From Alteromonadaceae bacterium (GTDB taxonomy: Bacteria > Pseudomonadota > Gammaproteobacteria > Pseudomonadales > Oleiphilaceae): DNA of 32,677 nt. Below the pieces are notes generated by a model. It saw only the letters and a list, made by a program, of their open reading frames with translations. It did no database searches and had not been told where the DNA came from. This document shows, piece after piece, positions 17,932-26,301 of the stretch (position 1 is the first letter of the stretch; every line of letters starts with the position of its first letter). Made by a program: the position numbers and the translations under genes. The stretch lies in assembly GCA_013393545.1 (NCBI GenBank), contig JABXHG010000580.1, positions 1 through 32,677 of the forward strand, in the 5' to 3' direction.

Positions 17932-18372
17932 ATGGCAAATACTGCAGAACATCCACGCGAACGTTTTACCGATTTCACCCCTTATGAAATGAAGAAGGGT
18001 GAAGAATACATGAGTGCGGAGATGCTCCAGCACTTCAAGGACCTGCTGTTGAAGTGGAAGCAGGAGCTGATGGAAGAAGTCGACCGCACCATGCACCACA
18101 TGCAGGAAGACGCGGCAAATTACGCGGATCCCAGCGACCGCGCAACCCAGGAAGAGGCATTCAGCCTGGAACTGGGCACCCGTGACAGCGAGCGCAAACT
18201 GTTCAAGAAAATCGACAAGACCATCGACCGCATCGACAAGGACGACTACGGCTTCTGCGACCAGTGCGGCGTGGAAATCGGCATTCGTCGCCTGGAGGCC
18301 CGCCCCACGGCCACCCTGTGCATTGATTGCAAAACTCTGGCGGAAATCCGCGAGCGCCAGACCGGCATCTGA
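17932..18372 (+). CDS. dksA: RNA polymerase-binding transcription factor DksA
   Basis: Enters the secondary channel of RNA polymerase and, with ppGpp, represses rRNA promoters and activates amino-acid promoters. The 146-residue protein has a coiled coil with the tip motif DPSDRAT (D66, D69) and a C4 zinc finger (C109, C112, C130, C133), all cysteines kept. ATG 17932 has GAGG about ten bases upstream. Of interest here, the three rrn promoters at the left edge have the GC-rich discriminators through which DksA acts. Followed by gluQ after a 44-bp gap with a hairpin, the same order as in E. coli and Pseudomonas. Confidence 0.97.
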   Translation: MANTAEHPRERFTDFTPYEMKKGEEYMSAEMLQHFKDLLLKWKQELMEEVDRTMHHMQEDAANYADPSDRATQEEAFSLELGTRDSERKLFKKIDKTIDRIDKDDYGFCDQCGVEIGIRRLEARPTATLCIDCKTLAEIRERQTGI

Positions 18373-18382
18373 TCCCACCGCA

Positions 18383-18404
18383 GCCGGCTGCCCTGGCGGC
18401 CGGC
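18383..18404 (+). terminator. Hairpin between dksA and gluQ
   Basis: GCCGGC (18383-18388) and GCCGGC (18399-18404) pair around an inner segment that can extend the stem, followed by ATTTGAG. The T-tract is poor, so it may only partly end dksA transcripts and lower gluQ expression. Confidence 0.35.
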
Positions 18405-18416
18405 ATTTGAGTCTCT

Positions 18417-19307
18417 ATGGAGCAACCACGGTACCGCGGGCGCTTTGCCCCCTCCCCCACAGGACCGTTGCATTTCGGCTCCCTGGTGACCGCTCTGGCC
18501 AGCTGGCTGGAAGCCCGCGCCGCCGGCGGTGACTGGCTGGTGCGCATTGAAGACCTGGACCCACTGCGCGAACCGCCCGAAGCCACCGGGCAAATCCTGC
18601 ACTCACTTGAGTGCCACGGCCTGACACCGGATGAACCGGTGCGCTATCAGTCACAACGACACCCTGCCTACCAGACCGCCATTGATCAGCTACTGGCCGA
18701 CGGCAATGCCTATTACTGCCGGTGCTCACGCAAACAACTGAAAACCAACCACGGTTACCACCCGGCCCACTGCCGACAAGGCAAAACAGTACCCGGCGAT
18801 ACTCCCTGCGCGGTGCGTTTTGCCCTGCACGACGAACACAGCCGGTGGCACGACGAGCTACTGGGCTGGCAGGCACAGACCGTCCAGGCCGAACTCGATG
18901 ACCCGGTGTTACTGCGCAAGGAAGGGTTCTTTGCGTACCAGCTGGCAGTAGTGGTGGACGACATCCATCAGGGTATCACCCATGTGGTGCGTGGCTCCGA
19001 TCTGCAACCCATGACCGCCCAGCAACAACAGATCTTCCGGGCACTGGGAGCGCAGCCCCCGCACTGGCTGCATATTCCTGTACTGCTCAATGAAGGTGGC
19101 CAGAAACTGAGCAAACAGGCCCATGCGCCGGCCCTCGACGACAGCCGGCCGTGCGCCAATCTGGTAGCTGCCCTTGACGCTCTGGGCCAGCAACCGCCGG
19201 CGGCTCTGGCACGGGGCACCACCGACGCCGTACTGAACTGGGCACACGCGCACTGGCAGCGCCAGCACATTCCTCCAACCTCCCGACATCATGCCAATGA
19301 CCTTTAA
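18417..19307 (+). CDS. gluQ: Glutamyl-Q tRNA(Asp) synthetase
   Basis: Attaches glutamate to queuosine at the wobble position of tRNA-Asp; a shortened GluRS-like enzyme without an anticodon-binding domain. The 296 residues start with RFAPSPTGPLHFGS (HIGH-type HFGS at 19-22). A zinc-binding-like segment YYCRCS...HPAHC follows, and KLSKQ stands in for the KMSKS loop. ATG 18417 is the first methionine. It lies downstream of dksA and its 3' end overlaps the start of cbrA by 17 bases. Confidence 0.95.
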   Translation: MEQPRYRGRFAPSPTGPLHFGSLVTALASWLEARAAGGDWLVRIEDLDPLREPPEATGQILHSLECHGLTPDEPVRYQSQRHPAYQTAIDQLLADGNAYYCRCSRKQLKTNHGYHPAHCRQGKTVPGDTPCAVRFALHDEHSRWHDELLGWQAQTVQAELDDPVLLRKEGFFAYQLAVVVDDIHQGITHVVRGSDLQPMTAQQQQIFRALGAQPPHWLHIPVLLNEGGQKLSKQAHAPALDDSRPCANLVAALDALGQQPPAALARGTTDAVLNWAHAHWQRQHIPPTSRHHANDL

Positions 19308-22245
19308 CGCCACCGGCCTGCTACTGGCCAGTTTCGCTTACCTGGTACTACTGTTTGGTATTGCCTGGGCAACCGAGCAAAGCGCAAAGCTGCGCACCTG
19401 GGTACGCCATCCACTGGTATACACTCTGAGCCTCGGCGTGTTCGCTGGCATCTGGGCGATCTATGGGTCCGTGGGCATGGCTGTGGCGTCGGGTCACGAC
19501 TTCATTGCCTATTACCTAGGCATCAGTGTCGCGTTTCTGCTGGCTCCGGTGCTACTCAATCCCATTCTGCGAATCAGCCGGGCCCACCAGCTCACCTCAC
19601 TGGCCGATCTGTTTGCTTTCCGCTATCGCAGCCAGTGGGCCGGCACCCTGGTAACCCTGTGTTCCGGTGCTGCCATCCTGGCCCTGCTCAGCATGCAGAT
19701 TCAGGCTGTGTCCCTGTCTGCCACCCTGATGGCACCGGAAACCTCGCCCAAACTGATTGCCTTTATGTTCAGCCTGATGGTGATCATGTTCACCATCCTG
19801 TTCGGTGCCCGCCGCCAGCACAATGCCGGCAGCAACGAGGGGCTGGTGCTGGCCATTGCTTTTGATTCCATCGTAAAGGTATTGGCTCTGCTGGTTGTTG
19901 GCGGTGTCATCGTTTTCTCTGTACTCGGCGGTGTGGGAGGACTGCAAAGCTGGTTCACTTTTGAGCCCGCAATAAACACCGGCGATGATGAAAGCTGGCG
20001 GGCGCTGGCGCTGATGTCCTTCGCCTCGGCACTCGTCCTGCCGCACATGTACCACATGACTTTCTCGGAAAATCCGCCAGCCCGGGGGCTGAGTAAGGCC
20101 AGCTGGGGGCTGCCCCTGTACCTGCTGCTGGCGGGCCTGCCCATTCCGCTGATTGCCTGGGGCGGCCAGGCACTGGCCGTAGACGTGCCACCGGCCTTTT
20201 TCGCCATCGGCATCGGCCAGGCCCTGGGGCTGCCACCCCTGTCGCTGATGATGTACATCGCCGGCCTGTCGGCCGCCTCCGGGTTGATGATCGTCAGCAC
20301 TCTGGCGCTGTCGGGCATGGTGTTGAACCATGTGGTTCTGCCCCTGAAAACACCCCGCGACCAGGCCGACATCTACCTCTGGCTGCAGTGGCTGCGGCGC
20401 ATGCTGATTGCCGTGATCCTGTTCACCGCCCTGCTATTCCACGAGCTGATCGGCCAGTACCTGGATCTGCAAATGCTCGGCGCCATCTCCCTGAGCGGCA
20501 CTTTGCAACTATTGCCTGGCGCCCTGGGGGTTATTTACTGGCGTCACGGCAACCGGCGCGGCTTGATAGCCGGACTGGTAACCGGGCTGACGCTGTGGGT
20601 GGTCACCATGGTGCTGCCCTTCTCCTACACCAACGAGTTGCTGTACTTCCTGCAGCTACCGGTGGGGCCGTCCGACGAGAACTGGCACCTGCTGACTTTC
20701 TTTAGCCTGGCTATCAACGCCAGCGTGTTTATTCTGGTCTCGATTTTCACCGCCACCTCACCGGAGGAGGTCAGTGCCGCCCAGTCGTGCTCCATCGGCA
20801 CCCTGTCACGGCCCCAACGACGGGAACTGGAAGCCACCTCTTCCAACGAATTCATCCAGCAGCTTAGCGACCCGCTGGGCGCCCACGTGGCCCGCCGGGA
20901 AGTGGAGCGGGCGCTGGCGAAACTCAAGTTGCCGGCGGTGGAATTCCGCCCCTACCAGCTCCGGCGCCTGCGCGACCAGGTGGAAGTCAACCTGTCCGGC
21001 CTGCTGGGACCATCCATTGCCCGGGACATTGTCAAACGCCACCTGGGCTTCAAGCCGGTGACCCGGGAAAATACCGGGCAGGACATCCGGTATGTGGAGC
21101 GGGTGCTGGGGGATTACCAGAACAAACTCACCGGTCTGGCCGGTGAGCTGGATAACCTGCGACGGCACTACCGGCAAACCCTGAAAAACCTGCCTATCCC
21201 CGCCTGCTCGGTGGGGGACGACGGCGAGATCCTGATGTGGAACCATGCCATCGAGGATCTGACAGGCATACCCGCCGATGAAGTGGTCGGTGCCCGGCTA
21301 ACCGCACTGCCCGAGCACTGGCACCTGTTGCTGGACGACTTCAACCGGGGCGATGAGCTGCACCGGCACAAACACCGGCTTGATTTACGCGGCAAACCCC
21401 ACTGGCTGAACCTGCACAAGGCCGCATTGAGTGGGCCGGATCACCCGGAAGGCGGCTCCATCATTCTGGTGGAAGACCAGACCGAAACCCGCCTGCTGGA
21501 AGACGAACTGATTCATAGCGAACGGCTGGCCTCGGTGGGCCGGCTGGCGGCCGGTGTCGCCCACGAAATCGGCAATCCGGTCACCGGCATCTCGTCGCTG
21601 GCGCAAAACCTGAAATTCGAGACCGACAATCCCGAGATTCTGGAAACCGCCGACCAGATTCAGCAGCAAACCCGCCGGGTGTCCAACATCCTGCAGTCGC
21701 TGATGAATTTCGCCCGCACCGGCAATCACGCCCAGGCCAACCGGTACGAGCCGGTCAGCCTGCACCGCTGCATTACCGAATCCATCAACCTGCTGTCGCT
21801 GAGCGACAAGGGCATGGGCATTCATTACCGCAACGAATGCCCGCAAGACCTGCAAGTGATGGGCGACGAACAACGCCTGGTGCAGGTATTCGTCAACCTG
21901 CTGGCCAATTCCCGGGATGCGTCACCTGAAGGTGGCACCGTGCTGATCAGTGGAAATACGGACGGCTACTCCGCTATTATCGAAGTCGTCGATGATGGCT
22001 CCGGCATTCCAGCTGACCAGCTGGAACACATCTTTGAGCCGTTTTACACCACCAAGGCCCCCAACAAAGGCACCGGCCTGGGGCTGTCGCTGGTGTACAG
22101 CATCGTTGAAGAGCACTATGGCCACGTACAGGTAGAAAGCCCCGCCGACCCGACAACTGGCCGGGGTACCTGTGTCAGGCTGCGTCTGCCAGCCTGCGAG
22201 CCACAAGCCGATACCGGTATCAGCAGCCCGAAAGAAAGGTCGTGA
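19291..22245 (+). CDS. cbrA: Sensor histidine kinase CbrA (SLC5-like membrane domain)
   Basis: Membrane sensor kinase of the CbrAB system for carbon/nitrogen balance. The 984 residues comprise an SLC5 sodium/solute symporter-like region with about a dozen helices (about 1-500), a linker, a PAS domain (about 625-740), and a HisKA domain with phosphorylated H758 in GVAHEIGNPVTG. The HATPase domain follows, with NLLANSRDAS, DDGSGIP and TGLGLSLVYS. A transporter-like input fused to a kinase is the hallmark of CbrA. ATG 19291 or 19297 are both possible; neither has a clear ribosome site and both lie inside the gluQ end. cbrB follows after seven bases. Confidence 0.93.
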   Translation: MPMTFNATGLLLASFAYLVLLFGIAWATEQSAKLRTWVRHPLVYTLSLGVFAGIWAIYGSVGMAVASGHDFIAYYLGISVAFLLAPVLLNPILRISRAHQLTSLADLFAFRYRSQWAGTLVTLCSGAAILALLSMQIQAVSLSATLMAPETSPKLIAFMFSLMVIMFTILFGARRQHNAGSNEGLVLAIAFDSIVKVLALLVVGGVIVFSVLGGVGGLQSWFTFEPAINTGDDESWRALALMSFASALVLPHMYHMTFSENPPARGLSKASWGLPLYLLLAGLPIPLIAWGGQALAVDVPPAFFAIGIGQALGLPPLSLMMYIAGLSAASGLMIVSTLALSGMVLNHVVLPLKTPRDQADIYLWLQWLRRMLIAVILFTALLFHELIGQYLDLQMLGAISLSGTLQLLPGALGVIYWRHGNRRGLIAGLVTGLTLWVVTMVLPFSYTNELLYFLQLPVGPSDENWHLLTFFSLAINASVFILVSIFTATSPEEVSAAQSCSIGTLSRPQRRELEATSSNEFIQQLSDPLGAHVARREVERALAKLKLPAVEFRPYQLRRLRDQVEVNLSGLLGPSIARDIVKRHLGFKPVTRENTGQDIRYVERVLGDYQNKLTGLAGELDNLRRHYRQTLKNLPIPACSVGDDGEILMWNHAIEDLTGIPADEVVGARLTALPEHWHLLLDDFNRGDELHRHKHRLDLRGKPHWLNLHKAALSGPDHPEGGSIILVEDQTETRLLEDELIHSERLASVGRLAAGVAHEIGNPVTGISSLAQNLKFETDNPEILETADQIQQQTRRVSNILQSLMNFARTGNHAQANRYEPVSLHRCITESINLLSLSDKGMGIHYRNECPQDLQVMGDEQRLVQVFVNLLANSRDASPEGGTVLISGNTDGYSAIIEVVDDGSGIPADQLEHIFEPFYTTKAPNKGTGLGLSLVYSIVEEHYGHVQVESPADPTTGRGTCVRLRLPACEPQADTGISSPKERS

Positions 22246-22252
22246 CACCCCT

Positions 22253-23656
22253 ATGCCCCGCATATTGATTGTTGAAGACGAAGACATTATCCGCTCGGCC
22301 GTGCGCAAGCTGCTTCAGCACGCCGGCTACGAAGTGGCGGATGCGGTTTCCGTGGAAGAAGCCCAGGAGCAGGACCCGGAAAGTTTCGATCTGATCATCA
22401 CCGACCTTCGGTTGCCGGGCGCCGCCGGTACAGAAATGATTACCCGGGCGCCCAACACCCCCGTGCTGATCATGACCAGTTACGCCAGCCTGCGCTCGGC
22501 GGTTGATTCCATGAAAATGGGCGCCGTGGATTACATCGCCAAGCCGTTTGACCACGATGAAATGCTGGCCGCCGTGGAAAACATCCTGGCTCGCAAGCCT
22601 GCCCAACAAGCATCCGGGGAAGAGGCACCAGACACCGCCGAAGACGAGCCGAGCGACCCATCCAACATCATGTTCGGCCAGTGCGATGCCATGCAGACCG
22701 TATTCACGCTGATCCGCAAGGTCGCGCCCACCGAAACCACCGTGTTGATCCAGGGTGAATCGGGTACCGGCAAGGAACTGGCCGCCCGGGCCCTGCATCT
22801 GCTCAGCCCCCGGGCCAGCAAACCGCTGATTTCGGTCAACTGTGCCGCCATTCCCGAGAGCCTGATTGAATCGGAGCTGTTCGGCCACGAGAGAGGCGCC
22901 TTCACCGGCGCGGTTACCGCCCGCACCGGCCTGATCGAAGCCGCCGACGGCGGCAGCCTGTTCCTGGATGAAATCGGTGAACTGCCGGCCGAGGCCCAGG
23001 CCCGCCTGCTACGGGTGTTGCAGGAAAGCGAAATTCGCAAGGTCGGCTCTACCCAGAGCCGCAAGGTGAGCGTGCGCATGATTGCCGCCACCCACCGCAA
23101 CCTCAAGGCGATGACCCGCACCGGCGAATTCCGTGAAGACCTGTATTACCGGCTGAATGTCATGCAAGTCCGCATCCCGCCCCTGCGGGAACGGCGGGCC
23201 GACATTCTGGGTTTGGCCCGGCGCTTTCTCCAGCGCCAGGCGGACAAACTCGCGCGCCCGACCCTCAACCTCAGCCCGGAGGCCATGCAACTGCTGGAAG
23301 GCTACCGCTGGCCGGGTAACGTACGCGAACTGGAAAACGCCATTGAGCGAGCCTCCATACTGGCGGACAGCGATGTCATTACGCCGGCCGTGCTCGATCT
23401 GGACAGCGACGAGGAAGCAATCAACGCCCCCGCACCGGAAGCGCCCGCCGATGCCTCTGCCGGCGGCCCGGGAGCGGACACAGCCGGGGACTTATCGCTG
23501 GAGGACTACTTCCAGCATTACGTGCTGGAAAACCAGGACCGCATGAGCGAAACCGAACTGGCCCACAAACTGGGCATCAGCCGTAAATCCTTATGGGAAC
23601 GCCGGCAACGGCTGGGCATTCCCCGCAAGAAAACCACCGGTAACACCAGCAGCTAA
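22253..23656 (+). CDS. cbrB: Sigma54-dependent response regulator CbrB
   Basis: NtrC-type activator, partner of CbrA. The 467 residues contain a receiver domain with phospho-acceptor D51 (ITDLRLPG), an AAA+ domain with Walker A GESGTGKE at 168-175 and the sigma54-contact loop GAFTGA at 215-220, and a C-terminal Fis-type helix-turn-helix (ELAHKLGISRKSLWERRQ). I start at ATG 22253 (MPRILIVEDED) rather than at the upstream codon inside cbrA. The best ribosome site, AAAGG, is rather far upstream (13 bases). Its predicted target, a sigma54 promoter driving a CrcZ-like RNA, begins about 150 bp after its stop. Confidence 0.94.
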   Translation: MPRILIVEDEDIIRSAVRKLLQHAGYEVADAVSVEEAQEQDPESFDLIITDLRLPGAAGTEMITRAPNTPVLIMTSYASLRSAVDSMKMGAVDYIAKPFDHDEMLAAVENILARKPAQQASGEEAPDTAEDEPSDPSNIMFGQCDAMQTVFTLIRKVAPTETTVLIQGESGTGKELAARALHLLSPRASKPLISVNCAAIPESLIESELFGHERGAFTGAVTARTGLIEAADGGSLFLDEIGELPAEAQARLLRVLQESEIRKVGSTQSRKVSVRMIAATHRNLKAMTRTGEFREDLYYRLNVMQVRIPPLRERRADILGLARRFLQRQADKLARPTLNLSPEAMQLLEGYRWPGNVRELENAIERASILADSDVITPAVLDLDSDEEAINAPAPEAPADASAGGPGADTAGDLSLEDYFQHYVLENQDRMSETELAHKLGISRKSLWERRQRLGIPRKKTTGNTSS

Positions 23657-23752
23657 AACGGAGCGCTGCTGTTACCGGCCTGTTCCTGTCAGTAACAACC
23701 CTACCGAACAAAACCGTTCACCGGTAACACCTCACCCCGCATACGGGGTAAC
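23640..23752 (+). promoter_or_regulatory. Cluster of GTAAC/GTTAC motifs, candidate CbrB enhancer
   Basis: Five motifs occur in 113 bp: GTAAC at 23640, 23692, 23724 and 23748, and the inverted GTTAC at 23671. Two lie in an identical 13-mer, CACCGGTAACACC (23635-23647 and 23719-23731). The GTTAC/GTAAC pair at 23671-23696 is separated by 16 bp. The cluster ends about 55 bp before the -24 element, a usual place for enhancer sites of an NtrC-type activator. The first copy overlaps the cbrB 3' end. Assignment to CbrB is inferred from position. Confidence 0.5.
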
Positions 23753-23804
23753 ACTTACAACCTGAAAAACATCAAGCCACTGTTTTTAAACGGTTTTATA
23801 AAAC

Positions 23805-23820
23805 TGGCACGTACACTGCA
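23805..23820 (+). promoter_or_regulatory. Sigma54 (-24/-12) promoter of the CrcZ-like RNA
   Basis: TGGCAC at 23805-23810, five bases, then CTGCA at 23816-23820. This matches the RpoN consensus TGGCAC-N5-TTGCA with a single mismatch. The GG and GC pairs have correct spacing. The predicted start is near 23831. CbrB, encoded just upstream, is a sigma54 activator. Confidence 0.8.
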
Positions 23821-23837
23821 AACTATTAAGCGCACAA

Positions 23838-24157
23838 CAACAAAAACAACAGTGACAACGCAGCGACACAAAAAGAATAAAAAAGCTGCACAGAACGCCC
23901 GGCAACAAAAACAAGAATAGGGCGGAAGCGAACTGAGCGTTTTGGGTACTATGCTTTTTAGTGGTCCTACAGCAGTCGCGAGTGGTAAGTGTGTAGAGAA
24001 AAAGAAGTACCTCCAGGTACCGGCACTGCACCTTCCCTGAATTCGCCACCTGCCACTGATCACTCTGCGTATTCAAAGCTTTCCGTTTGCATTATTTGAA
24101 GCCTTTATAGGCGCTAACGGGAAACAACAAAAACAATCCCGGCAACAACAAAAACAA
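23838..24157 (+). repeat. Four copies of the Hfq/Crc-type motif CAACAAAAACAA
   Basis: Exact 12-mers lie at 23838-23849, 23903-23914, 24125-24136 and 24146-24157. All are on the + strand of the predicted small RNA and none was noticed elsewhere in the window. The first and fourth are preceded by a further CAA. The A-rich pattern fits the AANAANAA rule for Hfq distal-face binding with Crc. Confidence 0.85.
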
Positions 24158-24180
24158 TGCAGATCGTCAATGCTTCCAGG

Positions 24181-24210
24181 GGCGGCTCCGTGCAAACGGT
24201 GCCGCCTTTT
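24181..24210 (+). terminator. Rho-independent terminator of the CrcZ-like RNA
   Basis: GGCGGC (24181-24186) pairs with GCCGCC (24201-24206), with an inner CCG/CGG pair and a six-base loop, followed directly by TTTT. It lies after the last A-rich motif and 95 bp before pcnB, so it separates the small RNA from the mRNA. Confidence 0.8.
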
Positions 24211-24304
24211 GATTTTCAGATGCCCAACAATTCCCCCCAAACATGGGCAAATCCTGCTCAAACCGTTAAACTCCCGTTTTTGCTCAGCGCAAACACGGAA
24301 CTCC

Positions 24305-25672
24305 ATGCCAAAACGATTCGTAGAAAAACTCCGTTCTTTCATGCCCGGTAACGGCAGGAAAAAAGCCAGACACTACCAGCGGCAGGAAATCCCCCGGGAT
24401 CAACACAACGTGTCCCGCTCGATGATCAGCGAGGCCGCAAAGAAGGTGCTGCATCGCCTGAACAAGGCCGGCTACGAAGCCTACCTGGTCGGCGGCGGCG
24501 TGCGCGACATCCTGCTCGGCGGGCAGCCCAAGGATTTCGACATTGCTACCAACGCCACACCGGAAGAAGTGCACGAGCTGTTTCGCAATTCCCGCCTGAT
24601 CGGTCGGCGCTTTCGCATTGTCCATGTGGTATTCGGCCGGGAAGTGATCGAGGTCACCACCTTCCGTGGTAACGCCAGGGATGTCGAAGAAGACGTCAGC
24701 GACAACCAGCACAAAACCTCCGAACACGGTTTGCTGCTGCGTGATAACGTTTACGGTAGCCAGGAAGAGGATGCCCTGCGCAGGGACTTCACCATTAATG
24801 CGCTGTATTACTGCATCCGGGACTTCACCGTCATCGACTACGCCAACGGCGTGGAAGACCTGCACCAGCGCCAGATCCGCCTGATCGGCGACCCGGAAAC
24901 CCGTTACCGGGAAGACCCGGTACGCATGCTGCGCGCCATCCGCTTCGCCGCCAAACTTGGCTTCGACATTGAACCGGAAACCGAAGCCCCCATCCGCGAA
25001 CTGGCCGCGATGCTGACGCTGATTCCACCCGCACGTCTGTTTGACGAGGTGCTGAAACTGCTGTCAGCCGGGCACGGTGAAGCCACCTACAAGCTGCTGC
25101 GCGAGTACAACCTGCTGGCACCGCTGTTCCCGGAAACCGAGGCCGCCCTGGCTGCGGGCGAATCTGATGAACTGATCCTACAGGCTCTGCGCAACACCGA
25201 TGCCCGCATTGCCCGGGGCAAGTCCGTCACTCCTTATTTCATGTTTGCCGCCATGCTATGGCCGGCACTTCAGGCGGAGTGGCGACGCCGGCAGGATAAC
25301 GGCGACCCGGTGCAACCCGCACTGCACGGTGCCATCAGCCAGGTCATCGGCCAGCAGGTGCATTCCACCGCCATTCCCAAGCGATTCTCCGGGCCGATGA
25401 AGGAAATCTGGGAGTTGCAGATGCGCCTGCCTCGCCGACAGGGCAAACGGGCCTTTGCCATCATGGGGCACCCGCGCTTCCGCGCCGCCTACGATTTCCT
25501 GCTGGTGCGCGAAAGTGCCGGGGAAATCGAGCCAGGTCTGGGCCAGTGGTGGACCGATTTCCAGAATACGGACGAGCCCGGGCAACAGAAAATGATTTCC
25601 CAGCTCGGCACCAGCGGTCCGCGCAAGAAACGCAAAAAGCGCAAACCACCGCAAAAACGCCCGAATTCCTGA
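24305..25672 (+). CDS. pcnB: Poly(A) polymerase I
   Basis: Adds A-tails to RNA 3' ends, marking them for decay. The 455-residue protein has the class II nucleotidyltransferase signature GGGVRD (63-68) with DFD (77-79) as metal ligands, and further on YREDPVRMLRAIRFAAKLGF. The C-terminus is a Lys/Arg-rich tail typical of PcnB. The frame is open back to 24170, but that part lies in the small-RNA terminator and is not family-like. ATG 24305 with GGA five to seven bases upstream gives the standard length. Heads the pcnB-folK pair. What promoter drives it after the terminator is not evident. Confidence 0.95.
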   Translation: MPKRFVEKLRSFMPGNGRKKARHYQRQEIPRDQHNVSRSMISEAAKKVLHRLNKAGYEAYLVGGGVRDILLGGQPKDFDIATNATPEEVHELFRNSRLIGRRFRIVHVVFGREVIEVTTFRGNARDVEEDVSDNQHKTSEHGLLLRDNVYGSQEEDALRRDFTINALYYCIRDFTVIDYANGVEDLHQRQIRLIGDPETRYREDPVRMLRAIRFAAKLGFDIEPETEAPIRELAAMLTLIPPARLFDEVLKLLSAGHGEATYKLLREYNLLAPLFPETEAALAAGESDELILQALRNTDARIARGKSVTPYFMFAAMLWPALQAEWRRRQDNGDPVQPALHGAISQVIGQQVHSTAIPKRFSGPMKEIWELQMRLPRRQGKRAFAIMGHPRFRAAYDFLLVRESAGEIEPGLGQWWTDFQNTDEPGQQKMISQLGTSGPRKKRKKRKPPQKRPNS

Positions 25673-25691
25673 AAGTGACAGTCTTGGCACC

Positions 25692-26189
25692 ATGAGCACA
25701 AAGGCCTATATCGGGCTGGGGAGCAATCTCGAGCAGCCCGCCGATCAGCTGGCCAGGGCAGTCACCGCTCTGGCGGCCCTGCCCGCCACCACGCTGGTGG
25801 CACAATCGCCGTTTTACGCCAGCCGGCCAGTGGGGCCGCAGGACCAGCCGGATTTTGTTAACGGCGCGGCGCTTCTGACCACAGAGCTGGACGCCCACTC
25901 GCTGCTCAACCATCTGCAGGCCATCGAACAGGCCCATGGCCGGGAGCGCCTGCGGCACTGGGGGCCGCGCACTCTGGACCTGGATTTGCTGGTGTTCGGC
26001 AACCAGAGCATTCAGGACTCGCGCCTGACCGTCCCCCACCCCGAACTGGCCAACCGGGACTTTGCACTCCAGCCCCTTCTGGACCTGACCCCGGATCTGT
26101 TATTGCCCGACGGCCGCGCGGTGCGGGATTTACGCCGACAATGCCCGGACAACAACCTGCGTAAACTCGTACCACGGCAAGGCGGCTAA
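25692..26189 (+). CDS. folK: HPPK, folate pyrophosphokinase (canonical copy)
   Basis: Transfers pyrophosphate from ATP to 6-hydroxymethyl-dihydropterin in folate synthesis. The 165 residues carry all main signatures: YIGLGSNL at the start, RHWGPRTLDLDLL with metal ligands D96 and D98 and R93, and LTVPHPELANRDF with H116 and R122 matching H115 and R121 of the E. coli enzyme. It begins 19 bp after pcnB, as in Pseudomonas and E. coli. A second, divergent copy lies at 29609-30133; this one looks fully functional. Confidence 0.95.
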   Translation: MSTKAYIGLGSNLEQPADQLARAVTALAALPATTLVAQSPFYASRPVGPQDQPDFVNGAALLTTELDAHSLLNHLQAIEQAHGRERLRHWGPRTLDLDLLVFGNQSIQDSRLTVPHPELANRDFALQPLLDLTPDLLLPDGRAVRDLRRQCPDNNLRKLVPRQGG

Positions 26190-26301
26190 AGCCCGCGGCA
26201 ACGCTTGTTTCCCACCCGGGCGGGCATTAATCTAGGGACCTTCTGAATAACAACCGGCAATCCCGGCGTACAGGCCCATCCACCCAAAAGGCAAGGATCT
26301 T

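Larger units (their letters stand above)
23831..24210 (+). ncRNA. crcZ: CrcZ-like small RNA that sequesters Hfq/Crc
   Basis: The predicted transcript of about 380 nt runs from the sigma54 promoter to a terminator at 24181-24210. It holds four exact copies of the A-rich CAACAAAAACAA (catabolite-activity type motif), two near the 5' end and two near the 3' end. No credible protein is encoded. In Pseudomonas, CrcZ lies between cbrB and pcnB, is about 400 nt long, is activated by CbrB and sigma54, and carries several such motifs that titrate Hfq/Crc to lift catabolite repression. Position, promoter, length, motifs and terminator all agree. Exact ends are inferred. Confidence 0.82.

Noticed and set aside
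23755..24076. Minus-strand frames of about 100 codons within the small-RNA region
   Set aside because: Cys/Phe/Leu-rich low-complexity products that are the complement of the A-rich motifs; no ribosome site or family pattern.
25685..25700. TGGCAC before folK as a possible sigma54 promoter
   Set aside because: No GC pair at the -12 position with correct spacing, and it overlaps the folK start.
26190..26225. GC-rich inverted segment after folK as a terminator
   Set aside because: The stem is imperfect, the loop long, and no T-run follows.
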